NCBI GenBank assembly: GCA_964596705.1
Contig: CAZQVG010000013.1
Location: forward strand, 1-13,574
From: JABJPM01 sp964596705
GTDB lineage: Archaea > Nanobdellota > Nanobdellia > SCGC-AAA011-G17 > PNOQ01
Direction: 5' to 3'
Length of the DNA: 13,574 nucleotides
Of the stretch, positions 6,519 to 11,454 are shown piece by piece. Each line of letters begins with the position of its first letter. Positions within the stretch are counted from its first letter, which is position 1. The notes beneath the pieces were generated by a model. It was not told where the DNA came from. It saw only the letters and a program-made list of their open reading frames with translations, and did no database searches. A program made the translations under genes and the position numbers.

Positions 6519-7208
6519 ATGATAGAGGAATTTAATTCCAAAAGCCTTTTTATTTCTTTTTTTGGGAGTTCACATGCCGGCGAGAAGTTTGAATTAAATA
6601 AAATAAAAAATTATATCGATAAATTTAAGCCAGATGTTGTTTTAGTTGAAGGGAATTTTGATAAGTTTGATTTTGAAAATGAAGAACAGGCTATTGACGT
6701 AGGATTAGAGGCTGGGTATGCTTCATTTATAGCAAAACGAAATGGTATCAAAGTGCTTTCGAATGATCCCCCTCTGGAAGAGGATATTGATTTTATTGTT
6801 AAGAAGTATGGTAAAGATCTTGCATTTCTTTATTTTGTATTGAGGCAGATTAATCAAACATTAAACATAGGACGTCCTATCGGAGGGAGGGATTTAAAGG
6901 AAAATATTGGGTGGTTTAAATCATTGACTTTTTGGAAAGATTTTGATTATTCCGAAAAACATTTTAATGAAGTATTTAAGGATAATTTGGAAAACGAATT
7001 TCAATATAAAGATTATTCAAGTTGGTTTGATCCAACAAGAAATAACAATATCTTAAATGAGATAACTAAAATTCTAAATGTGCATAGGGATGATTTTTTA
7101 ATAAGAAGAATCAATGAATTAAAAGAGAAATTCAATAGGATATTTATAGTAAAGGGAAATTTTCATTTACGTTACTTTAGAGAGCATATAGGTTGTGTTT
7201 TGAAATAA
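6519..7208 (+). CDS. Small TraB/TIKI-superfamily-like protein
   Basis: From ATG 6519 it is 229 aa. An in-frame TTG at 6501 is possible but lies at the predicted transcription start. The sequence starts with a beta strand and the motif GSSHAGE (residues 16-22), then IDKFKPDVVLVEGN (34-46) with an Asp-Val-Val-Leu-Val-Glu strand. GLEAGYASFIAK and GIKVLSNDPP follow. Near the C-terminus it has HRDDFLIRRI with Arg190 and IFIVKGNFHLRYF with GNFH at 213-216. Two GxxH motifs bracketing an 'E' strand and an 'R' helix are the pattern of the TraB/PrgY/GumN/TIKI fold, whose TIKI members are metallopeptidases. There is no signal peptide, so a cytoplasmic location is likely. It stands alone between divergent and convergent neighbours. 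The fold assignment is from motif order and is moderately sure; the activity is unknown. Confidence 0.6.
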   Translation: MIEEFNSKSLFISFFGSSHAGEKFELNKIKNYIDKFKPDVVLVEGNFDKFDFENEEQAIDVGLEAGYASFIAKRNGIKVLSNDPPLEEDIDFIVKKYGKDLAFLYFVLRQINQTLNIGRPIGGRDLKENIGWFKSLTFWKDFDYSEKHFNEVFKDNLENEFQYKDYSSWFDPTRNNNILNEITKILNVHRDDFLIRRINELKEKFNRIFIVKGNFHLRYFREHIGCVLK

Positions 7209-7232
7209 TGAAACAATAGATTCTTTACAATT

Positions 7233-7715
7233 TTAATCACATTTTGTACAATTACAATCTGGGCCACAGGTTTGACAATCTCCAGATTCACATAATGGGT
7301 CATTACAGTTTAGTATTGCTGAGTCATTTTGCATTTCTATTGCATTTTCAATGTGTTCTCCGCCAGTACCTGTAATTATGCAATATCCAGAATCATCACC
7401 GGGACCGTTACAATTGTTATAAGCGATTATGTTGTATACTGCATTTGCTGTGAAAATTAGACTAACAAAAAATAGTATTACAAAAAACCATGAGATTGTT
7501 TCAAAGTGTTTGTAGATCGGTTTTGCAAGTTTTGGAGATTTTTGCATTATTTTGCCTACTATTTTGCTTTTTACCCTGACATCTAAACCAGACTCACATT
7601 TTCTTAATGTAACTCTTCTAAAAACACAATCAAAAGCTTCTTTTGCTAAGGGTCTGTATCTAGCAGAAAATAATGCTAAAATGCTAAAAACAATCATACT
7701 TAATACACATATCAT
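7233..7715 (-). CDS. Two-helix membrane protein with a seven-cysteine C-terminal tail
   Basis: 160 aa. TM1 is at about residues 1-17 and TM2 at about 74-96. Between them is a basic loop (RVTLRKCESGLDVRVKSKIV and so on), which by the positive-inside rule puts both ends outside the cytoplasm. Cys30, Cys40, Cys102 and Cys112 lie in the conserved-looking parts (AFDCVFRRVTLRKC, NNCNGPG). The tail adds Cys137, 142, 147, 150, 154, 156 and 159, spaced C-x4-C-x4-C-x2-C-x3-C-x-C-x2-C, ending CNCTKCD. From memory, archaeal proteins with the AFDCVFRRVTLR core often neighbour thioredoxin-like genes, as here (a DsbA-like gene lies 0.9 kb away). The dense tail suggests metal or Fe-S binding, or multiple disulfides. 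No named function is known to me. ATG 7715 is 22 nt from a TATA box, so it is probably leaderless. Confidence 0.7.
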   Translation of the reverse strand: MICVLSMIVFSILALFSARYRPLAKEAFDCVFRRVTLRKCESGLDVRVKSKIVGKIMQKSPKLAKPIYKHFETISWFFVILFFVSLIFTANAVYNIIAYNNCNGPGDDSGYCIITGTGGEHIENAIEMQNDSAILNCNDPLCESGDCQTCGPDCNCTKCD

Positions 7716-7736
7716 TGAACAGAAAAAGAATGGCTA

Positions 7737-7753
7737 GTATAAAAATATTTCTA
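7737..7753 (-). promoter_or_regulatory. TATA region of the Cys-tailed membrane protein gene
   Basis: Same 17-mer as at 6355-6371 (minus strand TAGAAATATTTTTATAC), placed 22 nt before ATG 7715. This agrees with transcription starting at or next to the start codon. Confidence 0.55.
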
Positions 7754-7798
7754 TGAGTTTAATTAAATATATTTTTGTTTTATAATAAATATTAAATA

Positions 7799-8563
7799 GT
7801 GTTTGTGATTACCCCTGTTATGATTGATCCTGTTGCAATTGATTTAGGGGCTATAAAAATAAGGTGGTATGGCCTTATTATGGCATTTGGTTTTGTTCTT
7901 GGTTTATTCATGGCTAAAAAATTGGCAAAACAGAGAAATATTTCTAGTGAAATTATTCAGGATTATTTTGTTTATTTAATGGCAGGATCTATTATTGGAG
8001 CTAGATTGTGGGCAGTTTTGCTTAATTTAAAATATTATCATAGTTTTTATGATGTTATTGCACTTTGGAATGGAGGAATGGCTATACATGGTGGATTGTT
8101 TGGTGCTGCTATAGTTAGTTATTTTTATTGTAAAAAAAGAAATATTGATTTTTATGATATAGCAGATATTATGGTTATTCCTTTGGCTTTAGGTTTAAGT
8201 TTTGGAAGAATTGGAAATTTTATTAATCAAGAATTTTACGGTAGATTGACAGATTTGCCATGGGGAATTCATTATGATGTTGTTCATGGAAAGAGACATC
8301 CTTCTCAAATTTATGAATCTATAAAGAATCTAATAATATTTTTTATATTGCTGAATATGTATAAAATTAAGAATTTGAAAAAAGGAACTATATTCTGGTT
8401 TTTTATTTTGTTGTATTCTGTATTTAGATTTTTTGTTGAGTTTTTTAAGGATATGCAAACTTGGTTTGGTTTAACTTATGGTCAAATAATTAGTATTCCT
8501 TTAGCATTTTTAGCTATATTTATGCTATATAGGATTGGAAAAACAAGTTCGCGAAAACAATAA
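7799..8563 (+). CDS. lgt: Prolipoprotein diacylglyceryl transferase
   Basis: Transfers a diacylglyceryl group from a phospholipid to the lipobox cysteine of prolipoproteins, in the membrane. It is 254 aa from GTG 7799, with about seven hydrophobic segments. The Lgt signature GRIGNFINQEFYG is at residues 136-148. IRWYGL at 21-26, NGGMAIHGG at 91-99 (His97, matching the functionally important GM.(F/I)HGG box) and HPSQIYES at 167-174 are all present. Start choices are GTG 7799, GTG 7805 and ATG 7820. A TTTATAATA element at 7779-7787 would start transcription near 7807, which favours the later codons. A second AT-rich element at 7763-7774 would suit 7799. An Lgt in an archaeon is notable because its lipid donor would have to be archaeal or scavenged. 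No lipobox protein is visible in this window. Confidence 0.92.
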   Translation: MFVITPVMIDPVAIDLGAIKIRWYGLIMAFGFVLGLFMAKKLAKQRNISSEIIQDYFVYLMAGSIIGARLWAVLLNLKYYHSFYDVIALWNGGMAIHGGLFGAAIVSYFYCKKRNIDFYDIADIMVIPLALGLSFGRIGNFINQEFYGRLTDLPWGIHYDVVHGKRHPSQIYESIKNLIIFFILLNMYKIKNLKKGTIFWFFILLYSVFRFFVEFFKDMQTWFGLTYGQIISIPLAFLAIFMLYRIGKTSSRKQ

Positions 8564-8573
8564 TATTTAAAAA
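8563..8573 (+). promoter_or_regulatory. TATA box of the DsbA-like gene
   Basis: The AT-rich element ATATTTAAAAA is centred near 8568. Transcription would begin around 8594, leaving a leader of about 29 nt that includes the Shine-Dalgarno site. Confidence 0.45.
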
Positions 8574-8610
8574 GTAGGTTAAAGTTAGAAAATATACTAT
8601 TATGTTCTAG

Positions 8611-8616
8611 GGAGGG
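8611..8616 (+). promoter_or_regulatory. Strong Shine-Dalgarno site selecting a TTG start
   Basis: GGAGGG lies 6 nt before TTG 8623, ideal spacing, whereas the nearby ATG at 8635 is 18 nt away. Most other genes here appear leaderless, so this is the clearest ribosome binding site in the window. Confidence 0.75.
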
Positions 8617-8622
8617 ATAAAT

Positions 8623-9672
8623 TTGGAAGAGGATATGAATAAAGATGGTGTGCAAGAAAAAGTTGCACCAAATCTAAATAAGAAAACAAAAATAAATAAG
8701 TGGAAGATTGCTAGTTTTGTACTAGGGATTTTATTGGTTATCTCTTTGTTTTCTGGAAATGGATTGAGTTTTGTTTCTGGAAATGCAGTAGCAGTAAATG
8801 CAGTGGATTTTATTAATAGCAATATACTTCAGGGCCAGGGAACAACAGCAACATTGCAGGAAGTTAAGACTGAGAATGGGTTAGTAAAAGCAATGATTGA
8901 TATAGGTGGACAAGTTTTGCCAATTTACATTTCAAAAGACGGTAAATTGTTGTTTTTGCAAGCTATTCCTTTGAGTACAGAAGTGGCTAATCAGAATACA
9001 AATGCAGAACAACAGAACAGTCCACAACCAGTGCAAGAAGTGACAACAAAATCTGATAAGCCAGAAGTTGAGTTATTTGTAATGTCCCATTGTCCATATG
9101 GTACACAGATGGAAAAAGCTATGCTTCCTGTAGTAAAGACTTTGGGTGATAAAGTCGACTTCAATGTTAAGTTTGTTTATTATGCAATGCATGGAGAGAA
9201 AGAAGTTAAAGAAGAGTTGAATCAATATTGTATACAGAAAGAACAAAATGATAAATATCTAGACTACCTATACTGTTTCTTAGAAGATGGTGATGGGGAG
9301 AGATGTTTGGATGAAGTTGGAATAGACAAAGAGAAGTTAACTAGCTGTACTGAAGCAGCGGATAAAGAGTTTAAGGTAACAGAAGAATTTGAGAACAAAG
9401 ATAACTGGTTAAGTGGAAGATTCCCATTATTTAACATTTACAAAGCAGATAACGAGAAATATGGAGTAAGAGGATCACCAACTTTAGTAATTAATGGGGA
9501 AACAGTAAGTGTAAGTAGAGATTCAGCAAGTTTATTGAAAGTAATATGTAGTGCATTTAATGAACAACCAGAGGAATGTAATCAGGAGTTTTCATCAGCT
9601 CAGCTGTCTCCTGGGTTTGGTTTTTCAGAAAGTGCACAAGCTAATAACGCTGCAGCTGGCTGTGGTGTTTAA
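8623..9672 (+). CDS. Membrane-anchored DsbA-like thioredoxin-fold protein
   Basis: 349 aa from TTG. The cytoplasmic tail is charged, one membrane anchor lies at about residues 29-43, and the rest is extracytoplasmic. Residues 55-118 form a small domain (AVDFINSNIL, GQVLPIYISKDGKLLFLQ), then a Gln/Asn/Pro linker, then a thioredoxin fold from about 147. The active site is SHCPYGTQ with a single Cys157 (CPYG, not CxxC). The cis-Pro is in RGSPTLVING (Pro286). Further cysteines are at 203, 218, 228, 242, 309, 319 and 347, the last in a C-terminal AAAGCGV. DsbA-family archaeal proteins of this kind are thought to handle disulfides outside the cell. Losing the second active-site Cys points to a monothiol, reductase/isomerase-like mechanism or to pairing with another cysteine. 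A T-rich terminator follows. Confidence 0.82.
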   Translation: MEEDMNKDGVQEKVAPNLNKKTKINKWKIASFVLGILLVISLFSGNGLSFVSGNAVAVNAVDFINSNILQGQGTTATLQEVKTENGLVKAMIDIGGQVLPIYISKDGKLLFLQAIPLSTEVANQNTNAEQQNSPQPVQEVTTKSDKPEVELFVMSHCPYGTQMEKAMLPVVKTLGDKVDFNVKFVYYAMHGEKEVKEELNQYCIQKEQNDKYLDYLYCFLEDGDGERCLDEVGIDKEKLTSCTEAADKEFKVTEEFENKDNWLSGRFPLFNIYKADNEKYGVRGSPTLVINGETVSVSRDSASLLKVICSAFNEQPEECNQEFSSAQLSPGFGFSESAQANNAAAGCGV

Positions 9673-9674
9673 AA

Positions 9675-9692
9675 CTTTTTCTTTCTTTTTTT
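9675..9692 (+). terminator. T-rich terminator after the DsbA-like gene
   Basis: The pyrimidine run CTTTTTCTTTCTTTTTTT is just past the stop codon. Archaeal termination uses such T tracts without a required hairpin. Confidence 0.55.
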
Positions 9693-9698
9693 AGTTAA

Positions 9699-9710
9699 TT
9701 TTATAAATAA
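9699..9710 (+). promoter_or_regulatory. TATA box of tRNA-Tyr
   Basis: TTTTATAAATAA is centred about 26 nt before the tRNA 5' end. TTTATAAATAAGT is shared with the element at 10865 before the tandem tRNAs. Confidence 0.7.
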
Positions 9711-9730
9711 GTTTTAATGGATAATTTTGA

Positions 9731-9851
9731 CCCGTCATAGCTCAACGGTAGAGCGCACGGCTGTAGAGGCTATTCGACTAAGCTATAAGCTATGAATGAA
9801 AAATAGTCAGCCGTTACCGTGAGGTTCCCGGTTCAAATCCGGGTGACGGGA
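9731..9851 (+). tRNA. tRNA-Tyr(GUA) with a 49-nt intron
   Basis: Acceptor CCCGTCA (9731-9737) pairs with TGACGGG (9844-9850), with discriminator A9851. The D arm is GCTC/GAGC, and the anticodon stem is CACGG (9756-9760)/CCGTG (9817-9821). The T arm is CCCGG-TTCAAAT-CCGGG (9827-9843). The spliced anticodon loop is CTGTAGA with anticodon GTA at 9763-9765. The C1-G72 pair is the archaeal tyrosine identity element. The intron sits at the usual 37/38 position. CCA is not encoded. A short T run follows. The gene is convergent with nadA, whose stop is 9 nt away. Confidence 0.93.
9767..9815 (+). other. tRNA-Tyr intron at position 37/38
   Basis: The 49-nt placement is set by the anticodon stem and loop. 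A one-nt shift gives the same mature tRNA because the flanking base is A on both sides. In the canonical bulge-helix-bulge register the bulges AGA and TTA are present, but the central helix (CUGU with GCCG) has a U-C mismatch and a G-U pair. The inner stem is GACTA (9776-9780)/TAGTC (9804-9808). A competing helix CGGCTG/CAGCCG also exists. Confidence 0.75.
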
Positions 9852-9860
9852 CTTTTTATT

Positions 9861-10751
9861 TTAAAGGGATAACATTCGTTCTAAAGAGATTCTAGCTTTT
9901 TCGGCAATATCTTCTGGTACAGTTATTAGGTATTTTTCTTTTAATAGAGAATCTCTAATTAATTCAAGAGTATTTTTTTTCATTTGAGTGCAAGTTCTTG
10001 GAGTTGTTAAGAACTCTTTGTTAGGTACTTCTCTTTTTAATCTTTCAGTCATGCCGATCTCAGTGAGAACAATGAAACTATTAGAATCATCTTTCCTTGC
10101 ATATTCGATCATTTGGCTAGTGCTACAAACATAGTCAGATTCATTAATAACTTCTAAAGGACACTCTGGATGAGCAATGACTTTAGATTGAGGATTTAAT
10201 TTTTTAGCTAATTTTACTTCTTCAGCATCAAATCTTTGATGGACATAACAATATCCATCCCAAGGTATAATTCTCTTATTCGGTACTTGAATAGCGACAT
10301 AATTAGCTAGATTTCTATCTGGAACAAATATTATTTCATCGTGTGGAAGAGATTGAACTATTTTAATTGCATTGGATGATGTACAACAGATGTCTGATAA
10401 TGCCTTTACTTCTGCAGAAGTATTTATGTAACAAACTGTTGCTGCATTTGGATGTTTTTCTTGTAATTTTTTTAGGTTATAATGATCTACCATTGCTGCC
10501 ATTGGGCAACGAGCATTTATTGAGGGGAGGTAAACTTTTTTATCTGGATTTAATATTGCAGCTGATTCTGCCATGAAATCCACTCCACAAAATATTATTT
10601 TGTCAATTCCACTTAGTTTTGTAGCACTTCTTGCTAATTCTAATGAGTCTCCAATGAAATCTGCAACTTCATAAATCTCTGGTCTTTGGTAATTATGGAC
10701 TAAAATCACAGCATTTTTTTCTTTTTTTAAAGAATTTATTTCATCTATCAC
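9861..10751 (-). CDS. nadA: Quinolinate synthase
   Basis: Condenses iminoaspartate with dihydroxyacetone phosphate to quinolinate in de novo NAD synthesis, using a [4Fe-4S] cluster (EC 2.5.1.72). It is 296 aa, the usual archaeal length. Cluster ligands are Cys82 (NARCPMA), Cys168 (WDGYCYVHQRF) and Cys254 (RTCTQMKKN), evenly spaced by 86 as in characterised NadA. Substrate motifs are VHNYQRPEIYEVADFIGDS (18-36), TSAEVKALSDICCTSSNA (111-128), HPECPLEV and CSTSQM. The start is GTG 10751; the nearby ATG at 10744 is out of frame. NadB/NadC-like partners are not in the window. An AT-rich promoter lies at 10776-10786 on the minus strand. Confidence 0.96.
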   Translation of the reverse strand: MIDEINSLKKEKNAVILVHNYQRPEIYEVADFIGDSLELARSATKLSGIDKIIFCGVDFMAESAAILNPDKKVYLPSINARCPMAAMVDHYNLKKLQEKHPNAATVCYINTSAEVKALSDICCTSSNAIKIVQSLPHDEIIFVPDRNLANYVAIQVPNKRIIPWDGYCYVHQRFDAEEVKLAKKLNPQSKVIAHPECPLEVINESDYVCSTSQMIEYARKDDSNSFIVLTEIGMTERLKREVPNKEFLTTPRTCTQMKKNTLELIRDSLLKEKYLITVPEDIAEKARISLERMLSL

Positions 10752-10775
10752 CTTAATCTATAAAAGGAAAGGCTT

Positions 10776-10786
10776 ATTTATATATT
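10776..10786 (-). promoter_or_regulatory. TATA-like element of nadA
   Basis: On the minus strand AATATATAAAT lies 25-35 nt before GTG 10751. The 228 bp between nadA and tRNA-Asp hold this element, two plus-strand TATA boxes and a structured leader. Confidence 0.4.
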
Positions 10787-10824
10787 ATATGATATCTTAT
10801 TAAAGAAAGGAAATCAATATTTAT

Positions 10825-10834
10825 TTATAAATAG
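10825..10834 (+). promoter_or_regulatory. Upstream TATA box before the tRNA-Asp/tRNA-Lys unit
   Basis: TTTATAAATA occurs here and again exactly 40 nt later, suggesting tandem promoters. Use of this copy would start transcription near 10855-10860. Confidence 0.4.
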
Positions 10835-10864
10835 GACATATTTAATTTCAGGAAAAACAAAAGA

Positions 10865-10874
10865 TTTATAAATA
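10865..10874 (+). promoter_or_regulatory. Main TATA box of the tRNA-Asp/tRNA-Lys/rpo unit
   Basis: TTTATAAATA is preceded by AAAAGA (BRE-like). It predicts a start near 10892-10900 and a leader of about 80 nt before tRNA-Asp, long for a tRNA gene. Confidence 0.55.
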
Positions 10875-10879
10875 AGTGG

Positions 10880-10970
10880 TTTGCCCTAAAAATCAATACA
10901 GGCAAAAGGTTCTCTCTCAAGATGGATATCCAAATATAATCCCACATTGTTCATACGAACATAGAGAGAG
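10880..10970 (+). other. Two-hairpin leader region of unknown role
   Basis: TTTGCC (10880-10885) pairs with GGCAAA (10901-10906). CTCTCTC (10912-10918) pairs with GAGAGAG (10964-10970), enclosing the hairpin TGTTC-ATAC-GAACA (10948-10961) and a GGATATCC palindrome. No C/D boxes are seen and no ACA follows the stem. It may be a processed leader, a protein-binding site or a small RNA. Confidence 0.4.
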
Positions 10971-10979
10971 CTATGCTAT

Positions 10980-11073
10980 GCCCTGGTGGTGTAGTCCGGT
11001 TAGCATAAAGCCCTGTCGCGGCTTTGACCCGGGTTCAAAACAAACATGGTTTGTGAAAGTCCCGGCCAGGGCG
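10980..11073 (+). tRNA. tRNA-Asp(GUC) with a T-loop intron
   Basis: Acceptor GCCCTGG (10980-10986) pairs with CCAGGGC (11066-11072), with discriminator G11073. The anticodon arm is AAGCC-CTGTCGC-GGCTT, with anticodon GTC at 11015-11017. T stem CCGGG (11029-11033) pairs with CCCGG (11061-11065). The T-loop spans 27 nt instead of 7 because of a 20-nt insertion. Removing it gives TTCAAAT. CCA is not encoded. A 14-nt spacer leads to tRNA-Lys, so the two are co-transcribed. Confidence 0.94.
11040..11059 (+). other. 20-nt tRNA-Asp intron at T-loop position 59/60
   Basis: A perfect bulge-helix-bulge is formed. The outer helix is the T stem. Central 4 bp are TTCA (11034-11037) with TGAA (11054-11057). 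The bulges are AAA (11038-11040) and AGT (11058-11060). The inner helix is CAAAC/GTTTG closed by ATG. Cutting after the second bulge base on each side excises exactly this interval. Confidence 0.9.
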
Positions 11074-11087
11074 TACTGCCTGTTCAT

Positions 11088-11186
11088 GGACCGGTAGCTC
11101 AGCTTGGTAGAGCACTTGGCTTTTAACCAAGGGGTCGCGGGTTCAAAACAAACAAATGCGTGTTTGTGAAAGTCCCGTCCGGTCCA
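11088..11186 (+). tRNA. tRNA-Lys(UUU) with a T-loop intron
   Basis: Acceptor GGACCGG (11088-11094) pairs with CCGGTCC (11179-11185), with discriminator A11186. The D arm is GCTC/GAGC. The anticodon arm is CTTGG-CTTTTAA-CCAAG with anticodon TTT at 11122-11124. T stem GCGGG (11137-11141) pairs with CCCGT (11174-11178), including one G-U pair. The T-loop is 32 nt because of a 25-nt insertion. Removing it gives TTCAAAT. CCA is not encoded. The rpoH ATG is only 13 nt downstream. Confidence 0.94.
11148..11172 (+). other. 25-nt tRNA-Lys intron at T-loop position 59/60
   Basis: Same architecture as the tRNA-Asp intron. Central helix is TTCA (11142-11145) with TGAA (11167-11170). The bulges are AAA (11146-11148) and AGT (11171-11173). 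The inner helix CAAACA/TGTTTG has a loop of AATGCG. The first 7 nt (ACAAACA) and last 11 nt (GTTTGTGAAAG) are identical to those of the tRNA-Asp intron; only the loop differs. Confidence 0.9.
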
Positions 11187-11199
11187 TATCATTTAAAAT

Positions 11200-11454
11200 A
11201 TGAAGAAAATGGCAACAGAAGAATTCAATATACTAAAGCATACCCTTGTTCCAGAACATATAAAGCTTAGCGAAGAAGAAGCTAAGAAAGTTCTTGAGGA
11301 ATTTAATGTTTCTAGAGATTATTTGCCTAAAATCTTGATATCTGATCCTGCTATTCAACATCTTAATCCAGAATATGGTGATATAATTAAAATAATAAGA
11401 AAAAGCCCAACAATGAAAGAGGCTATATTTTATAGGGTGGTGGTCAATGGTTAA
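11200..11454 (+). CDS. rpoH: RNA polymerase subunit H
   Basis: Archaeal RpoH, equivalent to the C-terminal domain of eukaryotic Rpb5, at the DNA-entry jaw of RNA polymerase. It is 84 aa, the normal size. Features are HTLVPEHIKLSEEEAKKVLE near the N-terminus, LPKILISDPAI in the middle and GDIIKIIRKSPTMKEAIFYRVVV at the C-terminus, split here only by length. The DPAI and I(I)RKSPT elements are diagnostic. ATG 11200 is used; ATG 11209 is an alternative. It lies 13 nt after tRNA-Lys with no promoter-sized gap, and overlaps rpoB'' by 8 nt. Confidence 0.95.
   Translation: MKKMATEEFNILKHTLVPEHIKLSEEEAKKVLEEFNVSRDYLPKILISDPAIQHLNPEYGDIIKIIRKSPTMKEAIFYRVVVNG

Noticed and set aside
8607..8822. Minus-strand frame over the start of the DsbA-like gene
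   Set aside because: Antisense of the signal anchor region, and it would also cover the Shine-Dalgarno site.
10880..10970. C/D or H/ACA guide RNA in the tRNA leader
   Set aside because: No RUGAUGA or CUGA boxes and no ACA after the 3' stem, so only an undefined structured region is reported.
11034..11172. Repeated CAAAC...GTTTG segments read as a direct repeat, mobile-element end or CRISPR unit
   Set aside because: Only two copies, each precisely inside a T-loop and each explained by a splice structure. There are no spacers or cas genes.
10876..11192. Open frames on both strands over the leader and tandem tRNAs
   Set aside because: They coincide with fully folded tRNA genes and their leader. 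The translations are tRNA-derived and have no protein character.
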